A stretch of 64,000 nucleotides of DNA from assembly GCF_013031405.1 (NCBI RefSeq), contig NZ_WPZY01000006.1:1-64000 (forward strand), given 5' to 3'. Source of the DNA: Ruegeria sp. HKCCD8929 (GTDB taxonomy: Bacteria; Pseudomonadota; Alphaproteobacteria; Rhodobacterales; Rhodobacteraceae). Numbering within the stretch: the first letter of the stretch is position 1; every line of letters starts with the position of its first letter. The notes beneath the pieces are model-generated. The model was not told the DNA's origin and did no database searches. It saw nothing but the letters and a program-made list of their open reading frames with translations. Of the stretch, positions 29,326 to 37,420 are shown one piece after another. Made by a program: the position numbers and the translations under genes.

Positions 29326-29448
29326 ATGCTGACTCAGATCAAGACCGCGCTGAGCCGTTCTCAGACCACGCTGCTGCAGGATGCTGCGGGGGCGGCTTCG
29401 CTGGCGGTCATGCTGATGGTCGCGCTGCACCTGCCCGGAGGGTTCTGA
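29326..29448 (+). CDS. Small peptide, 40 aa, with hydrophobic C-terminal helix
   Basis: An ATG at 29326 with a strong GGAGG ribosome-binding site (29316-29320) opens a 40-aa frame. A polar N-terminal half, MLTQIKTALSRSQTTLLQDA, is followed by a hydrophobic half, AGAASLAVMLMVALHLPGGF, likely membrane-associated. A LexA-type box lies upstream and two hairpins plus a terminator lie downstream. The layout recalls SOS-induced membrane peptides such as TisB, but there is no sequence similarity I can claim. The function is unknown. Confidence 0.7.
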   Translation: MLTQIKTALSRSQTTLLQDAAGAASLAVMLMVALHLPGGF

Positions 29449-29535
29449 CCGAATCTGCCTGCGATCTCGTGCCGGTAGCCCGCATCAACCGTCCCCATCT
29501 GATGCAAGGGTGACCTGCCTGTCCCATACCCTTGA

Positions 29536-29554
29536 AGGGCCGTGCCTCGGCCCT
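29536..29554 (+). other. 3' UTR hairpin of the 40-aa peptide gene
   Basis: A perfect 7-bp stem, AGGGCCG/CGGCCCT, with a 5-nt loop lies within a 185-nt untranslated region between the peptide stop and the terminator. It could stabilise the message or be part of a 3'-derived small RNA. Confidence 0.45.
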
Positions 29555-29593
29555 GCGTGGTGATCCGGAGCCCACACGAGACCCGCAATGCCT

Positions 29594-29634
29594 GCCGCCG
29601 CCCTCTCCGCCCGGGAGGTGCGGCGGCTTTTTTT
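29594..29634 (+). terminator. Rho-independent terminator of the 40-aa peptide transcript
   Basis: GCCGCCGC (29594-29601) pairs with GCGGCGGC (29620-29627) and is followed by T7 (29628-29634). It also stands between this transcript and the converging scaffold gene. Confidence 0.8.
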
Positions 29635-29655
29635 AATTGGAAGGCGGTGTGAGGA

Positions 29656-30108
29656 TCAGGCGCAGTCGGCCTGTTCAGCCTGCTCCATCGCCTCGGCAGT
29701 GGCCTCAAGCGCCAGCATGATCGAGGCGTGGCGGTTCTTGTAGTCACGCGCGGGGATCAGCACCTCAAGCCCGTTGAACGGGGCCTCGGGCGCGGGGCCG
29801 TCCTGTTTCAGCATCGCCTTTAGCTGATCGCGCGCGGTTTCCACTTGGGCCCGGTTCGCGCCGATGATGGCATCGCCCACGACCGAGGCCGACGCCTGAC
29901 CCAGAGCGCAGGCTTTCACGTCCTGACCGAAATCGGTGATCCGGCCATCCGCCACTTTCACGTCCACCGTGACGGTCGAACCGCAAAGGGGCGAGCGTTT
30001 TTTGACCGTGGCATGAGGGGCTTCGAGCCGGTCGAGATGCGGGATATCCGCCGCCAGCGCTAGGATGCGGGCGGAATAGAGTTTGATGAGATCGGTCTCG
30101 CCGGACAT
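29656..30108 (-). CDS. Iron-sulfur cluster scaffold, NifU/SufU/IscU N-terminal family
   Basis: This is a 150-aa protein of the IscU/NifU-N fold on which Fe-S clusters are assembled. Cysteines are at PLCGS (about residue 42) and KACALGQAS (about 68), followed by a late cysteine near the C terminus. This is close to the three-cysteine scaffold pattern, with the third unusually close to the end (DCA). The ATG at 30108 gives the family length. It is divergent from hisI with a 67-bp gap. No suf or isc genes are adjacent. Confidence 0.8.
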   Translation of the reverse strand: MSGETDLIKLYSARILALAADIPHLDRLEAPHATVKKRSPLCGSTVTVDVKVADGRITDFGQDVKACALGQASASVVGDAIIGANRAQVETARDQLKAMLKQDGPAPEAPFNGLEVLIPARDYKNRHASIMLALEATAEAMEQAEQADCA

Positions 30109-30175
30109 GGCTTTCCCTCGTTGGCTGTTCCCCATACATAGTGGGCGAACCCGTGGATGCAAAAGGTTTTTACCC

Positions 30176-30547
30176 ATGTCTTTAAACACGACCTTCGACC
30201 CGTCATCGCTGACCTATAACGCGGCTGGGTTGATCCCGGCGATTGCTCAGGACGAGGGCTCGGGCGAGGTGCTGATGATGGCCTGGATGAATGCCGAAGC
30301 CGTGGCGCGGACGCTGGAGACGCGCCGGGTGACCTATTGGTCGCGGTCGCGGCAGGCGTTCTGGGTCAAGGGCGAAAGCTCGGGCCATGTGCAGGAGCTG
30401 GTGGACTTCCGCGTCGATTGCGACCGGGATTGCCTGCTGGTTCTGGTGCGGCAGACCGGGCCCGCCTGTCACACCAACCGGCGGAGCTGTTTTTATACGG
30501 CGGTGCGCGATGGGGGCGAGGTCGAGCTGATGATACCCGAGGGGTGA
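30176..30547 (+). CDS. hisI: Phosphoribosyl-AMP cyclohydrolase HisI
   Basis: This is a 123-aa metalloenzyme for the third step of histidine synthesis, opening the purine ring of PR-AMP. The zinc and magnesium ligands are in DFRVDCDRDCLLV and CHTNRRSCF. WMNAEAVARTLETRRVTYWSRSR is also characteristic. It is a stand-alone hisI, without the HisE domain. The other his genes are not in the window. A post-stop repeat follows 19 nt downstream. Confidence 0.93.
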   Translation: MSLNTTFDPSSLTYNAAGLIPAIAQDEGSGEVLMMAWMNAEAVARTLETRRVTYWSRSRQAFWVKGESSGHVQELVDFRVDCDRDCLLVLVRQTGPACHTNRRSCFYTAVRDGGEVELMIPEG

Positions 30548-30566
30548 ATGGCCCGTGCCGGGTCAT

Positions 30567-30599
30567 GCCTTCGGCGAGAGTATTTTTGAAAAGATGAAG
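30567..30599 (+). repeat. Post-stop dispersed repeat, copy B
   Basis: A 33-bp element starting GCCTTCGGCGAGAGTATTTTT and ending AAAGATGAAG differs from copy A (8866) at five positions. It begins with a C(UUCG)G tetraloop hairpin and a T5 run, so it could end the hisI transcript. It lies 19 nt after the hisI stop. Confidence 0.6.
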
Positions 30600-30604
30600 T
30601 GGAC

Positions 30605-31450
30605 TCAGAACCCGACCATGGTGCGGATGTCCTGGGGCGTGGCGCCGTCTTGACGATATTTTGCGATGGCGCGGGCGTCGTCGCGTTTGGCCAGGCGCTT
30701 GCCCGCTTCGTCGCGGATCAGGCGGTGGTGGTGATAGGTGGGGGTGGGCAGGTCCAGCAGGGCTTGCAGCAGGACGTGGATCTGGGTGGCGTCGAACAGG
30801 TCGGCGCCGCGGATCACCTGGGTGATCTGCTGGTCGGCATCGTCGACCACGACGGACAGGTGGTAGGAACTACCCATGTTGCGGCGCACGAGGATGATGT
30901 CACCGACCGCGTGGATCAAGGCGTCGGGGTCGAGACGGTGGGCGCCTGTGCGCGCGGGGCCGGTTTCGGTGAAGCTGCGCGGGGGCAGGGCGGTCAGCGC
31001 CTTGGCCATGTCGAGGCGGAGGACGTCCGTTGCGCCTGCCTCGGACAGGGGGCGATTGCGGCAGGTGCCGGAATAGATGCGGCCGTCGGGGCCGAATTGC
31101 GGAACGCCTTCCTGCGGGGCTCCGGCGGCGGCCTCGATATCGGCGCGGTTGCACCGGCAGGGATAGACGAGGCCCATGGTCCGGAGCCGTTCCAGTGTTT
31201 GTACATAACGCGGCAGCCGGTCGGATTGGCGCAGGACCGGTTCGGGCCAGTCGAGGCCCAGCCAGCGGAGATCGTCGTAGATCTGCGTCTCCCATTGAGG
31301 GCGGGCGCGGGACTGGTCGACATCCTCGATGCGCAGCAGGAAGGTCCCGCCCACCGCAAGTGCCATGTCATGGGCCAGCAGCGCCGAATAGGCGTGGCCG
31401 AGATGCAGAGGACCGGTTGGGGATGGCGCAAAGCGAGTGGTGAAAGTCAC
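30605..31450 (-). CDS. gluQ: Glutamyl-Q tRNA(Asp) synthetase
   Basis: This is a 281-aa truncated GluRS-like enzyme that attaches glutamate to queuosine of tRNA-Asp. The class I signatures are RFAPSPTGPLHLGHA at the N terminus and the KMSKS-like GKRLAKRD. Zinc ligands lie in PCRCNRAD and YSGTCR. The anticodon-binding domain of full GluRS is absent, as expected. It overlaps the methyltransferase gene by 4 bp. Confidence 0.92.
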   Translation of the reverse strand: MTFTTRFAPSPTGPLHLGHAYSALLAHDMALAVGGTFLLRIEDVDQSRARPQWETQIYDDLRWLGLDWPEPVLRQSDRLPRYVQTLERLRTMGLVYPCRCNRADIEAAAGAPQEGVPQFGPDGRIYSGTCRNRPLSEAGATDVLRLDMAKALTALPPRSFTETGPARTGAHRLDPDALIHAVGDIILVRRNMGSSYHLSVVVDDADQQITQVIRGADLFDATQIHVLLQALLDLPTPTYHHHRLIRDEAGKRLAKRDDARAIAKYRQDGATPQDIRTMVGF

Positions 31451-32061
31451 ATTTTCTCAACGATATAAACGTCAGATTTCAAGTCCATACCGGGCAGATG
31501 TGGGCCGTACTCTTTGAAGAGAAGACGCGCCGCCCCCATGTCCAGCCAATCGTTCAGGCGGCCCGAATAGGACGGGTCGGCCAGCGCGTGATCGTTGAAG
31601 GAGAACGCCAGCAATCCGCCCTTGGGTAGCGCCTTCATCAGCAGGTCGAAGGTCTGCGGTGGGGCAGCGCCGACGCCAATGACGCCGATGGCAGTGATTG
31701 CCTTGTAGGCGCCCTGTTCCAGCGGGTCGGGATCGGTGATCTCGAAGCTGGAGAGGTTGCGGTAGACCCCCTTGGCGCGGGCGCCTTCGAGCATCTGAGG
31801 CGTGGGATCGACGCCGTCAATCACCTCAAACCCGGCCCGGCGCAGGGCGAGGCCGGACAGGCCGGTGCCGCAGCCATAGTCCAGAATGGGGGTCTGTGGT
31901 TCGGGCAGTTTCGACCAGAGCGCCTCGGCCACCCGGCCCGGGGTGGCATAGCCGTGTTCACCCACCTCATCGTCATAGGAGGCGGCCCATTTCTCGTAAT
32001 GGGCCTTGGTCTCTTCGGGGCTGTCGAGGCTGTAGGTGTCTTTCAGGAATTTCTCGCTCAT
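31447..32061 (-). CDS. Class I SAM-dependent methyltransferase
   Basis: This is a 204-aa cytoplasmic methyltransferase. The SAM-binding motif I is ILDYGCGTGLSGLALRRAGF (about residues 58-77), and the acidic tip of strand 2 is in VIDGVDPTPQML. C-terminal FSFNDHALADPSYSGRLNDW completes the fold. The substrate is unknown. It lies between gluQ (4-bp overlap) and trmFO (37-bp gap) on the same strand, so a role with RNA is possible but unproven. Confidence 0.78.
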   Translation of the reverse strand: MSEKFLKDTYSLDSPEETKAHYEKWAASYDDEVGEHGYATPGRVAEALWSKLPEPQTPILDYGCGTGLSGLALRRAGFEVIDGVDPTPQMLEGARAKGVYRNLSSFEITDPDPLEQGAYKAITAIGVIGVGAAPPQTFDLLMKALPKGGLLAFSFNDHALADPSYSGRLNDWLDMGAARLLFKEYGPHLPGMDLKSDVYIVEKM

Positions 32062-32098
32062 ATCCCCATGTTAGGCGCGGGGCCGCAGCCCCGTCCAG

Positions 32099-33439
32099 TC
32101 AGGAATGCGCGAGCCAGTCTGTCCAGGCCGCCTTGGCGCGATCTGTATAGGCTTTGTAGCGATCCTTGCGGCCCCGGCGCCCGCCTTTCAGCCCTTCGAC
32201 CGGGCGAAACAGGCCAAAATTGACGTTCATTGGCTGGAATGTCTTGGCCTCGGCGCCACCGGTGATGTGGTGGATCAGTGCGCCCATGGCGCTGTCCTGC
32301 GGCACCTCGGGCAGGTGTTGCCCGAGGATTTCGGCGGCGGCCATGCGACCCGCCAGTAGGCCCATCGCTGCGCTTTCCACATAGCCTTCGACACCGGTGA
32401 TCTGCCCGGCAAAACGGATATTGGGCCGCGATTTCAGCCGCATCTGCGCATCCAGCAGGGTGGGCGAGTTGATGAAGGTGTTACGGTGGATGCCGCCCAG
32501 ACGAGCAAACCCGGCATTTTCCAATCCCGGGATCATGCGGAATACCTCTGTCTGTGCGCCATATTTCATCTTGGTCTGAAAGCCCACGATGTTGAACAGC
32601 GTCCCCAGCGCGTTGTCGCGGCGCAGCTGCACCACCGCATGGGCCTTTTCGTGCGGTTTGTGTGGGTTGGTCAGGCCCACTGGTTTCATCGGCCCGTGGC
32701 GCAGGGTTTCGCGGCCACGTTCGGCCATCACCTCGATAGGCAGGCAGCCGTCGAAATAGCCGGCGGTCTCGCCCTCGTGGAATTCGGTCTTGTCGGCGGC
32801 CAGCAGCGCGTCGATGAAGGCCTCGTACTGATCGCGGTTCATCGGGCAGTTGAGGTAGGCGGTGCGCTCTTCCTCGGTCTCGCCCTTGTCATAGCGCGAC
32901 TGCATCCAGACCTGGCTCATGTCGATCGTGTCGGCATGGACGATGGGGGCGATGGCGTCGAAAAAGGCCAGCGCTTCGGCGCCGGTTTCGGTGCGGATCG
33001 CCTCACCCAGGGCAGGCGAGGTCAGCGGGCCGGTGGCAAAGATCCAATGGCTGTCAGCGGGCAGTTCGGTAACCTCTTCGCTGGTGACGCTCACACGCGG
33101 ATGGGCGCGCAGCCGGGCAGTGACGGTTTCGGCAAAGGGTTCACGGTCCACGGCCAGCGCGCCGCCTGCGGGCAGGCGGTGGGCATCGGCGGTGGTCATG
33201 ATCAGGCCGTTTGCCGCCCGCATCTCCCAATGCAGCAGGCCGACGGCGTTCTGTTCGTCATCATCCGAGCGGAAGGAGTTCGAGCACACCATCTCACCCA
33301 GATTGCCGGTCTGGTGTGCGAAGGTTCCCACCTTGGGGCGCATCTCGTGGATCATCACGTCCACGCCCATTTCGGCAGCCTGCCAGGCGGCTTCGGACCC
33401 GGCCATGCCGCCGCCGACGATATGCAATGTCTCGGTCAT
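32099..33439 (-). CDS. trmFO: tRNA (uracil-5-)-methyltransferase TrmFO, folate/FAD-dependent
   Basis: This is a 446-aa flavoprotein that makes ribothymidine 54 in the T-loop of tRNA, using methylene-tetrahydrofolate. The N-terminal FAD motif is [11 protein letters not shown], followed by [15 protein letters not shown] with the conserved cysteine. [18 protein letters not shown] and [11 protein letters not shown] are also typical. The ATG at 33439 is preferred over an upstream start. A structured RNA candidate lies about 85 nt upstream on the same strand. Confidence 0.94.
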   Translation of the reverse strand: MTETLHIVGGGMAGSEAAWQAAEMGVDVMIHEMRPKVGTFAHQTGNLGEMVCSNSFRSDDDEQNAVGLLHWEMRAANGLIMTTADAHRLPAGGALAVDREPFAETVTARLRAHPRVSVTSEEVTELPADSHWIFATGPLTSPALGEAIRTETGAEALAFFDAIAPIVHADTIDMSQVWMQSRYDKGETEEERTAYLNCPMNRDQYEAFIDALLAADKTEFHEGETAGYFDGCLPIEVMAERGRETLRHGPMKPVGLTNPHKPHEKAHAVVQLRRDNALGTLFNIVGFQTKMKYGAQTEVFRMIPGLENAGFARLGGIHRNTFINSPTLLDAQMRLKSRPNIRFAGQITGVEGYVESAAMGLLAGRMAAAEILGQHLPEVPQDSAMGALIHHITGGAEAKTFQPMNVNFGLFRPVEGLKGGRRGRKDRYKAYTDRAKAAWTDWLAHS

Positions 33440-33523
33440 GAGCAGCCACTTAAGGCAGGGGCGGCGCACGCGCAACGCCCAAGCGCGATGTGCTGCCGGA
33501 AGGCGGTCATATGTGTGGAAATC

Positions 33524-33602
33524 TTGGGGTCGCCGCTGCGGGGATGTCTATACCGGTGAGAGAGACCGGTCAGGAGGGACCTTCCGCCCACGGCGACCCA
33601 AA
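33524..33602 (-). ncRNA. Structured RNA candidate upstream of trmFO
   Basis: An outer stem TTGGGGTCGCCG (33524-33535) pairs with CGGCGACCCAA (33591-33601) with one bulge. Within it ACCGGT (33552-33557) pairs with ACCGGT (33565-33570), and GCGG/CCGC adds a middle stem. On the minus strand a -35 TTGGCA, 18-bp spacer and -10 TACTTT would start transcription at the first base of the outer stem. It could be a trmFO leader or a separate small RNA. I recognise no known family. Confidence 0.5.
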
Positions 33603-33705
33603 AGTAAGTAGACGGCATAAGCCTTGCCAAATCCTTGCCACAGTGTTGCCGTTTTGAAAAGAGCCAAAATGCACACAATCCTGTTTTTATGTTGAAACAA
33701 TTGCG

Positions 33706-34491
33706 TTACTGGCGCCAATCCGGGTCTCTTTTCTCAATAAATGCGGCAATTCCTTCTTCGGTGTCGCGGTACAGCATATTTTCGACCATTACGTCCCGGG
33801 TATAGGCGTAGGCCTGATCCAGCGGCATCTGCATCTGTTGGTAAAAGGCCTGTTTGCCGATCTTCACCGCCGCGCCCAGCTTGGCGGCGAGCGTGTCGGC
33901 CAGCGCCCGGGTTTCGGCCTCCAGCGCCTCGGGCGGCACGATCCGGTTCACCAGCCCTAGTTCTTCGGCGCGTGTGGCGGCGATGAACTGGCCGGTGGTC
34001 AGCATCTCGAACGCGTGTTTGCGCGGCATGTTGCGGCTGAGCGCCACCATGGGGGTCGAGCAGAAGAGGCCGATATTCACCCCGTTGACGCCGAACCGGG
34101 TGCCCTCAGCGGCCACCGCCAGATCGCAGGAGGCGACCAGCTGGCACCCGGCGGCGGTGGCGATACCGTGGACTTGCGCGATCACCGGTTGCGGCAGCGA
34201 TTGGATCGACATCATCATCCGCGCGCAGCGGTCGAAGAGGTCCTGAAAATAAGCCTTGCCACCATCCTCGGCCTGGCGTCCTGCGGTCATCTGTTTCAGA
34301 TCATGACCCGCGCAGAACGCCTTGCCCGCTCCTGAAAGGATCACTGCACGGACCGAGCGGTCGTCCTGCAGCGCATCGAATTCCGCCTGCAGCGTCGCCA
34401 GCATCTCCTCGCTGAGTGCATTGAGCCGCTCGGGCGCGTTCATTTGCAGATGGGCTACTGCGCCCGTGTCGTGACGTTCCAGAATTGCCAT
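33706..34491 (-). CDS. Enoyl-CoA hydratase/isomerase family protein
   Basis: This is a 261-aa crotonase-fold protein. The oxyanion-hole segments are SGAGKAFCAGHDLKQM (about residues 53-68) and IATAAGCQLVASCDLAVA (about 110-127). At the positions of the two catalytic glutamates of classic hydratases this protein does not show a clear Glu pair, so isomerase or other crotonase chemistry is possible. It is close to the ECHDC3-like group. There is no link to DMSP genes beyond the family shared with DmdD. It is divergent from the thioesterase gene. Confidence 0.75.
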   Translation of the reverse strand: MAILERHDTGAVAHLQMNAPERLNALSEEMLATLQAEFDALQDDRSVRAVILSGAGKAFCAGHDLKQMTAGRQAEDGGKAYFQDLFDRCARMMMSIQSLPQPVIAQVHGIATAAGCQLVASCDLAVAAEGTRFGVNGVNIGLFCSTPMVALSRNMPRKHAFEMLTTGQFIAATRAEELGLVNRIVPPEALEAETRALADTLAAKLGAAVKIGKQAFYQQMQMPLDQAYAYTRDVMVENMLYRDTEEGIAAFIEKRDPDWRQ

Positions 34492-34549
34492 CTTGCCCTC
34501 CCCGCGAGACTCGGGGCAACTCTAGGGGCAAGCGGCGAGGAGGGAAAGC

Positions 34550-34993
34550 ATGGCGGTGGTGATGGGCAAGGAGGAACTGGCAGAGTACATGGCGACAGTG
34601 TTCCCGCAGGTACGCGAGGATTTTGCCATCGACGAGTTGACCGAGGACAGCGTGACCATGCGCCTGCTGACCGCCGAACGGCATCTGCGTCCAGGCGGAA
34701 CCATCTCGGGGCCGTCGATGTTCGCGCTGGCCGATGTCTGCGTCTATGCCATGGTGCTGGCCCGTTTGGGCCGTCAGGCGCTGGCGGTGACCACAAGCTG
34801 TTCGATGGATTTCATGCGCAAGCCGGACGGATCGGCGCAGATGGTGGCGCAGTGCCGGTTGCTGAAGCTGGGCAGGTCGCTGGCGGTCGGCGATATCCTG
34901 ATGTTCTCGGAGGGCTCGGACAAGCCGGTGGCCCGCGCCACGATGACCTATTCGATTCCGCCTGCGGGCTCGGCCGCAGCGGCGGCCGGGTGA
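34550..34993 (+). CDS. PaaI-family hot-dog thioesterase
   Basis: This is a 147-aa acyl-CoA thioesterase-like protein with the hot-dog fold. The characteristic GGTISGPSMFALADVCVYA (about residues 49-67) holds the helix and catalytic region; the position normally taken by an acidic residue is in LADV. C-terminal ARATMTYSIP closes the sheet. A GAGGAGGGA ribosome-binding site precedes the start. It is divergent from the crotonase gene by 58 bp, suggesting a shared CoA-ester pathway, though the substrate is unknown. Confidence 0.78.
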   Translation: MAVVMGKEELAEYMATVFPQVREDFAIDELTEDSVTMRLLTAERHLRPGGTISGPSMFALADVCVYAMVLARLGRQALAVTTSCSMDFMRKPDGSAQMVAQCRLLKLGRSLAVGDILMFSEGSDKPVARATMTYSIPPAGSAAAAAG

Positions 34994-34998
34994 AAAAA

Positions 34999-35019
34999 GG
35001 CCGGGGTCAGACCCCGGCC
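34999..35019 (-). terminator. Terminator between thioesterase and DUF1127 genes
   Basis: GGCCGGGGTC (34999-35008) and GACCCCGGCC (35010-35019) form a 9-bp stem with a 3-nt loop. On the minus strand it is followed by TTTTTT (34998-34993), so it terminates the DUF1127 transcript and can also act for the converging thioesterase gene. Confidence 0.8.
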
Positions 35020-35057
35020 CAGGAAGAGGTCCCTATGAAAGGGACTGGGGATTGCTT

Positions 35058-35285
35058 CTAAAGCTGCCAGAACCGGCGGTGCGCCTCGTGGCGGGCCTGG
35101 CCTCGGGTCAGGCCGACATCCGCAAGCAGATGATCGTCAAGGCGGCTCAGGTTGACCCGGGTTCTGCGGCGTTGCTCCCATGTCGTGACGGTGGCTGCGA
35201 AGCGTACCGCCAATGCCGCGATCAGCGGCAGCCGGGGGCTGGCGTTCAGCAGCATAAGGGAGCGGGCAGGCATCGCGCGTGTCAT
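35058..35285 (-). CDS. DUF1127 small basic protein
   Basis: This is a 75-aa protein with the DUF1127 (YjiS-like) core at the C terminus, TRVNLSRLDDHLLADVGLTR (about residues 41-60). An N-terminal hydrophobic/arginine-rich part precedes it. Family members in alphaproteobacteria are induced by stress and nutrient limitation and some act in RNA or phosphate metabolism. It is divergent from the MocR regulator, whose operator array lies between them. A hairpin AGTCCC-TTTCAT-AGGGAC on the minus strand follows its stop. Confidence 0.82.
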   Translation of the reverse strand: MTRAMPARSLMLLNASPRLPLIAALAVRFAATVTTWEQRRRTRVNLSRLDDHLLADVGLTRGQARHEAHRRFWQL

Positions 35286-35307
35286 GACTAAAATCCTTTC
35301 AATTGTA

Positions 35308-35364
35308 TTGACACAATGCGTATCTTATTGATACACTTTCTTGATACATTCCGAATTGTGTCGA
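35308..35364. promoter_or_regulatory. Repeat array (likely MocR operator) between DUF1127 and MocR genes
   Basis: TTGACACAA (35308-35316), TTGATACA (35328-35335) and TTGATACA (35341-35348) are direct repeats. ATTGTGTCGA (35355-35364) is an inverted, near-identical copy. GTATC-TTATT-GATAC (35320-35334) adds a palindrome. Direct plus inverted sites in a divergent promoter are typical of MocR-type self-regulation. Confidence 0.6.
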
Positions 35365-35383
35365 AATCAAGGGAAAGATTGTA

Positions 35384-36787
35384 ATGGGTACAATTTGGCC
35401 CGAAGACCTTCCGCGGGCGAAAGGCCCGAAATACAAAGCGGTTGCCGACACAATCCGGACCGCGGTCAAGAACAAGAGCCTGGAGGTCGGTGCCAAGCTG
35501 CCGCCGGTGCGCGAACTGGCCTATCGGCTGGGTATCACCCCTGGCACCGTGGCGCGGGCCTATACGATCCTCACCGATGAAGGGTTGCTGCAGGCCGAGG
35601 TGGGGCGGGGTACCTTCGTGGCGCCGCCCAAATCTCCGATCCTCGATGATGTCTGGTCGCGCCAGTTGCACCTGCTGGAGGCCCGGGATCCGAACCATGT
35701 CAGCCTGTTCAGCCCTCGGCTGGCGGATGTGGGGCAGGTGGCGCTGATCCGCGAATGCCTGCAGAAAGTGGCGCAGGCCGATCCGTGGCTGTTTCTCAAC
35801 TACCCGACCCGCGATGCCTATCTGCCGGTGCGGCAGGCGGTGGTGGACTGGCTCTCGGATCTGCCGCTGGGGAAATTGGACCCGGACGATGTGGTGCTGA
35901 CCCATGGCGGCCAGAATGGGTTGTGCGTGGTGTTTCAGGCGATCCTCAGGGGGCCAAAGCCCGTGGTTCTGGTCGAGGACCTATCCTATGCCGGGTTCCG
36001 TCGGGCTGGCGAGTTGATGCGCGCCGAGGTGGTGGGGATCAAGATGGACAAATGGGGACTCAGCGCCGAGGCGCTGGAACATGTCCTGCGTCAGACCCCG
36101 GCGCAGGCCATCTGCGTCTCGCCCGAAGTGCAGAACCCCACCGGCTGCCACATGCCGCTGGAGCGCCGCAAGGAAATCGTCGAGGTGGCGAAGAAACACG
36201 ATCTGCAGATCATCGAGGACGACTGTTATCGCATGGGCGACGCTCGTGCGCCCAGCTTCCGAGCGCTAGCACCGGACCGGGGCTGGCATGTGTCGTCGAT
36301 CTCAAAGACCTTGACCCCAGCACTGCGCGTCGGCTTTGCACTACCGCCCGTGGGGCGGGGCGCGGATCTGCGGCGCGCAGCGGAATATGGGTATTTCGGT
36401 CTGGCGCAGCCGCTGGCGGCGCTGGTGCAACTGGTACTCAGCGATCCACGCGCCAACGACCTGGCAGGCGCGGTACGCAAACGCATGGCCGAGTATGTGC
36501 GGGTGACGGTCAATGTGCTGGGCGGGTTCGATCTGGTCTGGGATTCCGAGATCCCCTTTGTCTGGCTGCGGCTGCCCTCGGGCTGGCGCGCCTCGGCCTT
36601 CAGCCGGGCGGCGGAACGCGAAGGCGTGCAGGTGCGCTCGGCCGATGAGTTTGCTCTGCGCGACGGGCGTGCGCCCAACGCGGTGCGCATCGCCATGAAC
36701 GGCCATGTGCCGTTGTCGGATTTCGAGGCAGCGATGCAACGCCTGCGCGCATTGCTGGACAACCCGCCGGAACAGATCAGTGTGTAG
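35384..36787 (+). CDS. MocR-type regulator: GntR winged helix fused to aminotransferase domain
   Basis: This is a 467-aa protein. A GntR winged helix (about residues 12-78; LEVGAKLPPVRELAYRLGI) is joined by a linker to a fold-type I PLP domain (about 100-460). SSISKTLTPALRVGFA contains the PLP lysine (SKT), so the cofactor site is intact. MocR proteins sense amino-acid or PLP-related ligands and often activate a divergent or adjacent gene. Here the divergent gene is DUF1127. The target is inferred only. Confidence 0.88.
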   Translation: MGTIWPEDLPRAKGPKYKAVADTIRTAVKNKSLEVGAKLPPVRELAYRLGITPGTVARAYTILTDEGLLQAEVGRGTFVAPPKSPILDDVWSRQLHLLEARDPNHVSLFSPRLADVGQVALIRECLQKVAQADPWLFLNYPTRDAYLPVRQAVVDWLSDLPLGKLDPDDVVLTHGGQNGLCVVFQAILRGPKPVVLVEDLSYAGFRRAGELMRAEVVGIKMDKWGLSAEALEHVLRQTPAQAICVSPEVQNPTGCHMPLERRKEIVEVAKKHDLQIIEDDCYRMGDARAPSFRALAPDRGWHVSSISKTLTPALRVGFALPPVGRGADLRRAAEYGYFGLAQPLAALVQLVLSDPRANDLAGAVRKRMAEYVRVTVNVLGGFDLVWDSEIPFVWLRLPSGWRASAFSRAAEREGVQVRSADEFALRDGRAPNAVRIAMNGHVPLSDFEAAMQRLRALLDNPPEQISV

Positions 36788-36790
36788 GTA

Positions 36791-36890
36791 GTTTTATGGG
36801 GTAAAATAATACCTATTTTACAAAGCATTGAAATTGCTTATATAAAATAGGTTTAGCGCGCTTGACCTGTGCGCAACTCCCCCATAAAAC
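36791..36890. promoter_or_regulatory. Nested inverted repeats upstream of rplM
   Basis: An outer perfect 11-bp repeat, GTTTTATGGGG (36791-36801) and CCCCATAAAAC (36880-36890), encloses a perfect 10-bp repeat, ACCTATTTTA (36811-36820) and TAAAATAGGT (36843-36852). That in turn encloses AAGCA/TGCTT (36823-36839). A TTGACC/CATAAA promoter-like pair overlaps the right side. It may end the MocR transcript and/or act as an rplM control region. Confidence 0.5.
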
Positions 36891-36955
36891 CCATCCATCG
36901 AATTCGGACTGGCCCGATTGGGTCGGTCTTTCACATCAAACAGGACTATCCTGCC

Positions 36956-37414
36956 ATGAAAACCTTTTCTGCAACTCCTGCAGACATCGACAAGAAGTGG
37001 ATTCTGATCGACGCCGAGGGCGTTGTTCTGGGCCGTCTTGCCTCGATCGTCGCCATGCGCCTGCGTGGCAAGCACAAAGCGTCGTTCACCCCGAACATGG
37101 ACATGGGCGACAATGTCATCGTGATCAACGCTGACAAAATCCAGATGACCGGCAAGAAGCGCGACGAGAACTTCTACTGGCACACTGGCCACCCGGGCGG
37201 CATCAAGTCGCGCACCAAGCAGCAGATCCTCGAGGGTGCACACCCCGAGCGCGTCGTGACCCAGGCGGTCAAGCGCATGCTGCCGGGCAACCGTCTGGCG
37301 CGCCAACAAATGACCAACCTGCGCGTTTATGCCGGTGCCGAGCACCCGCACGAAGCCCAGGCCCCCGAAGTTCTGGACGTCAAGTCCATGAACAAGAAAA
37401 ACACCCGGAGCTAA
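36956..37414 (+). CDS. rplM: 50S ribosomal protein L13
   Basis: This is a 152-aa L13, an early assembly protein of the large subunit. [20 protein letters not shown] at the start, [15 protein letters not shown] and [15 protein letters not shown] are diagnostic. The ATG at 36956 gives the family length. rpsI follows after 6 bp, the universal rplM-rpsI operon. Confidence 0.97.
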   Translation: MKTFSATPADIDKKWILIDAEGVVLGRLASIVAMRLRGKHKASFTPNMDMGDNVIVINADKIQMTGKKRDENFYWHTGHPGGIKSRTKQQILEGAHPERVVTQAVKRMLPGNRLARQQMTNLRVYAGAEHPHEAQAPEVLDVKSMNKKNTRS

Positions 37415-37420
37415 TGACCG

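Noticed and set aside
32486..33559. A 357-codon open frame antisense to trmFO
   Set aside because: It mirrors TrmFO and has no recognisable domain or ribosome-binding site.
33706..34491. Calling the crotonase gene dmdD to complete the DMSP pathway
   Set aside because: It is far from dmdA, lacks a distinctive DmdD signature, and no dmdB or dmdC gene is present.
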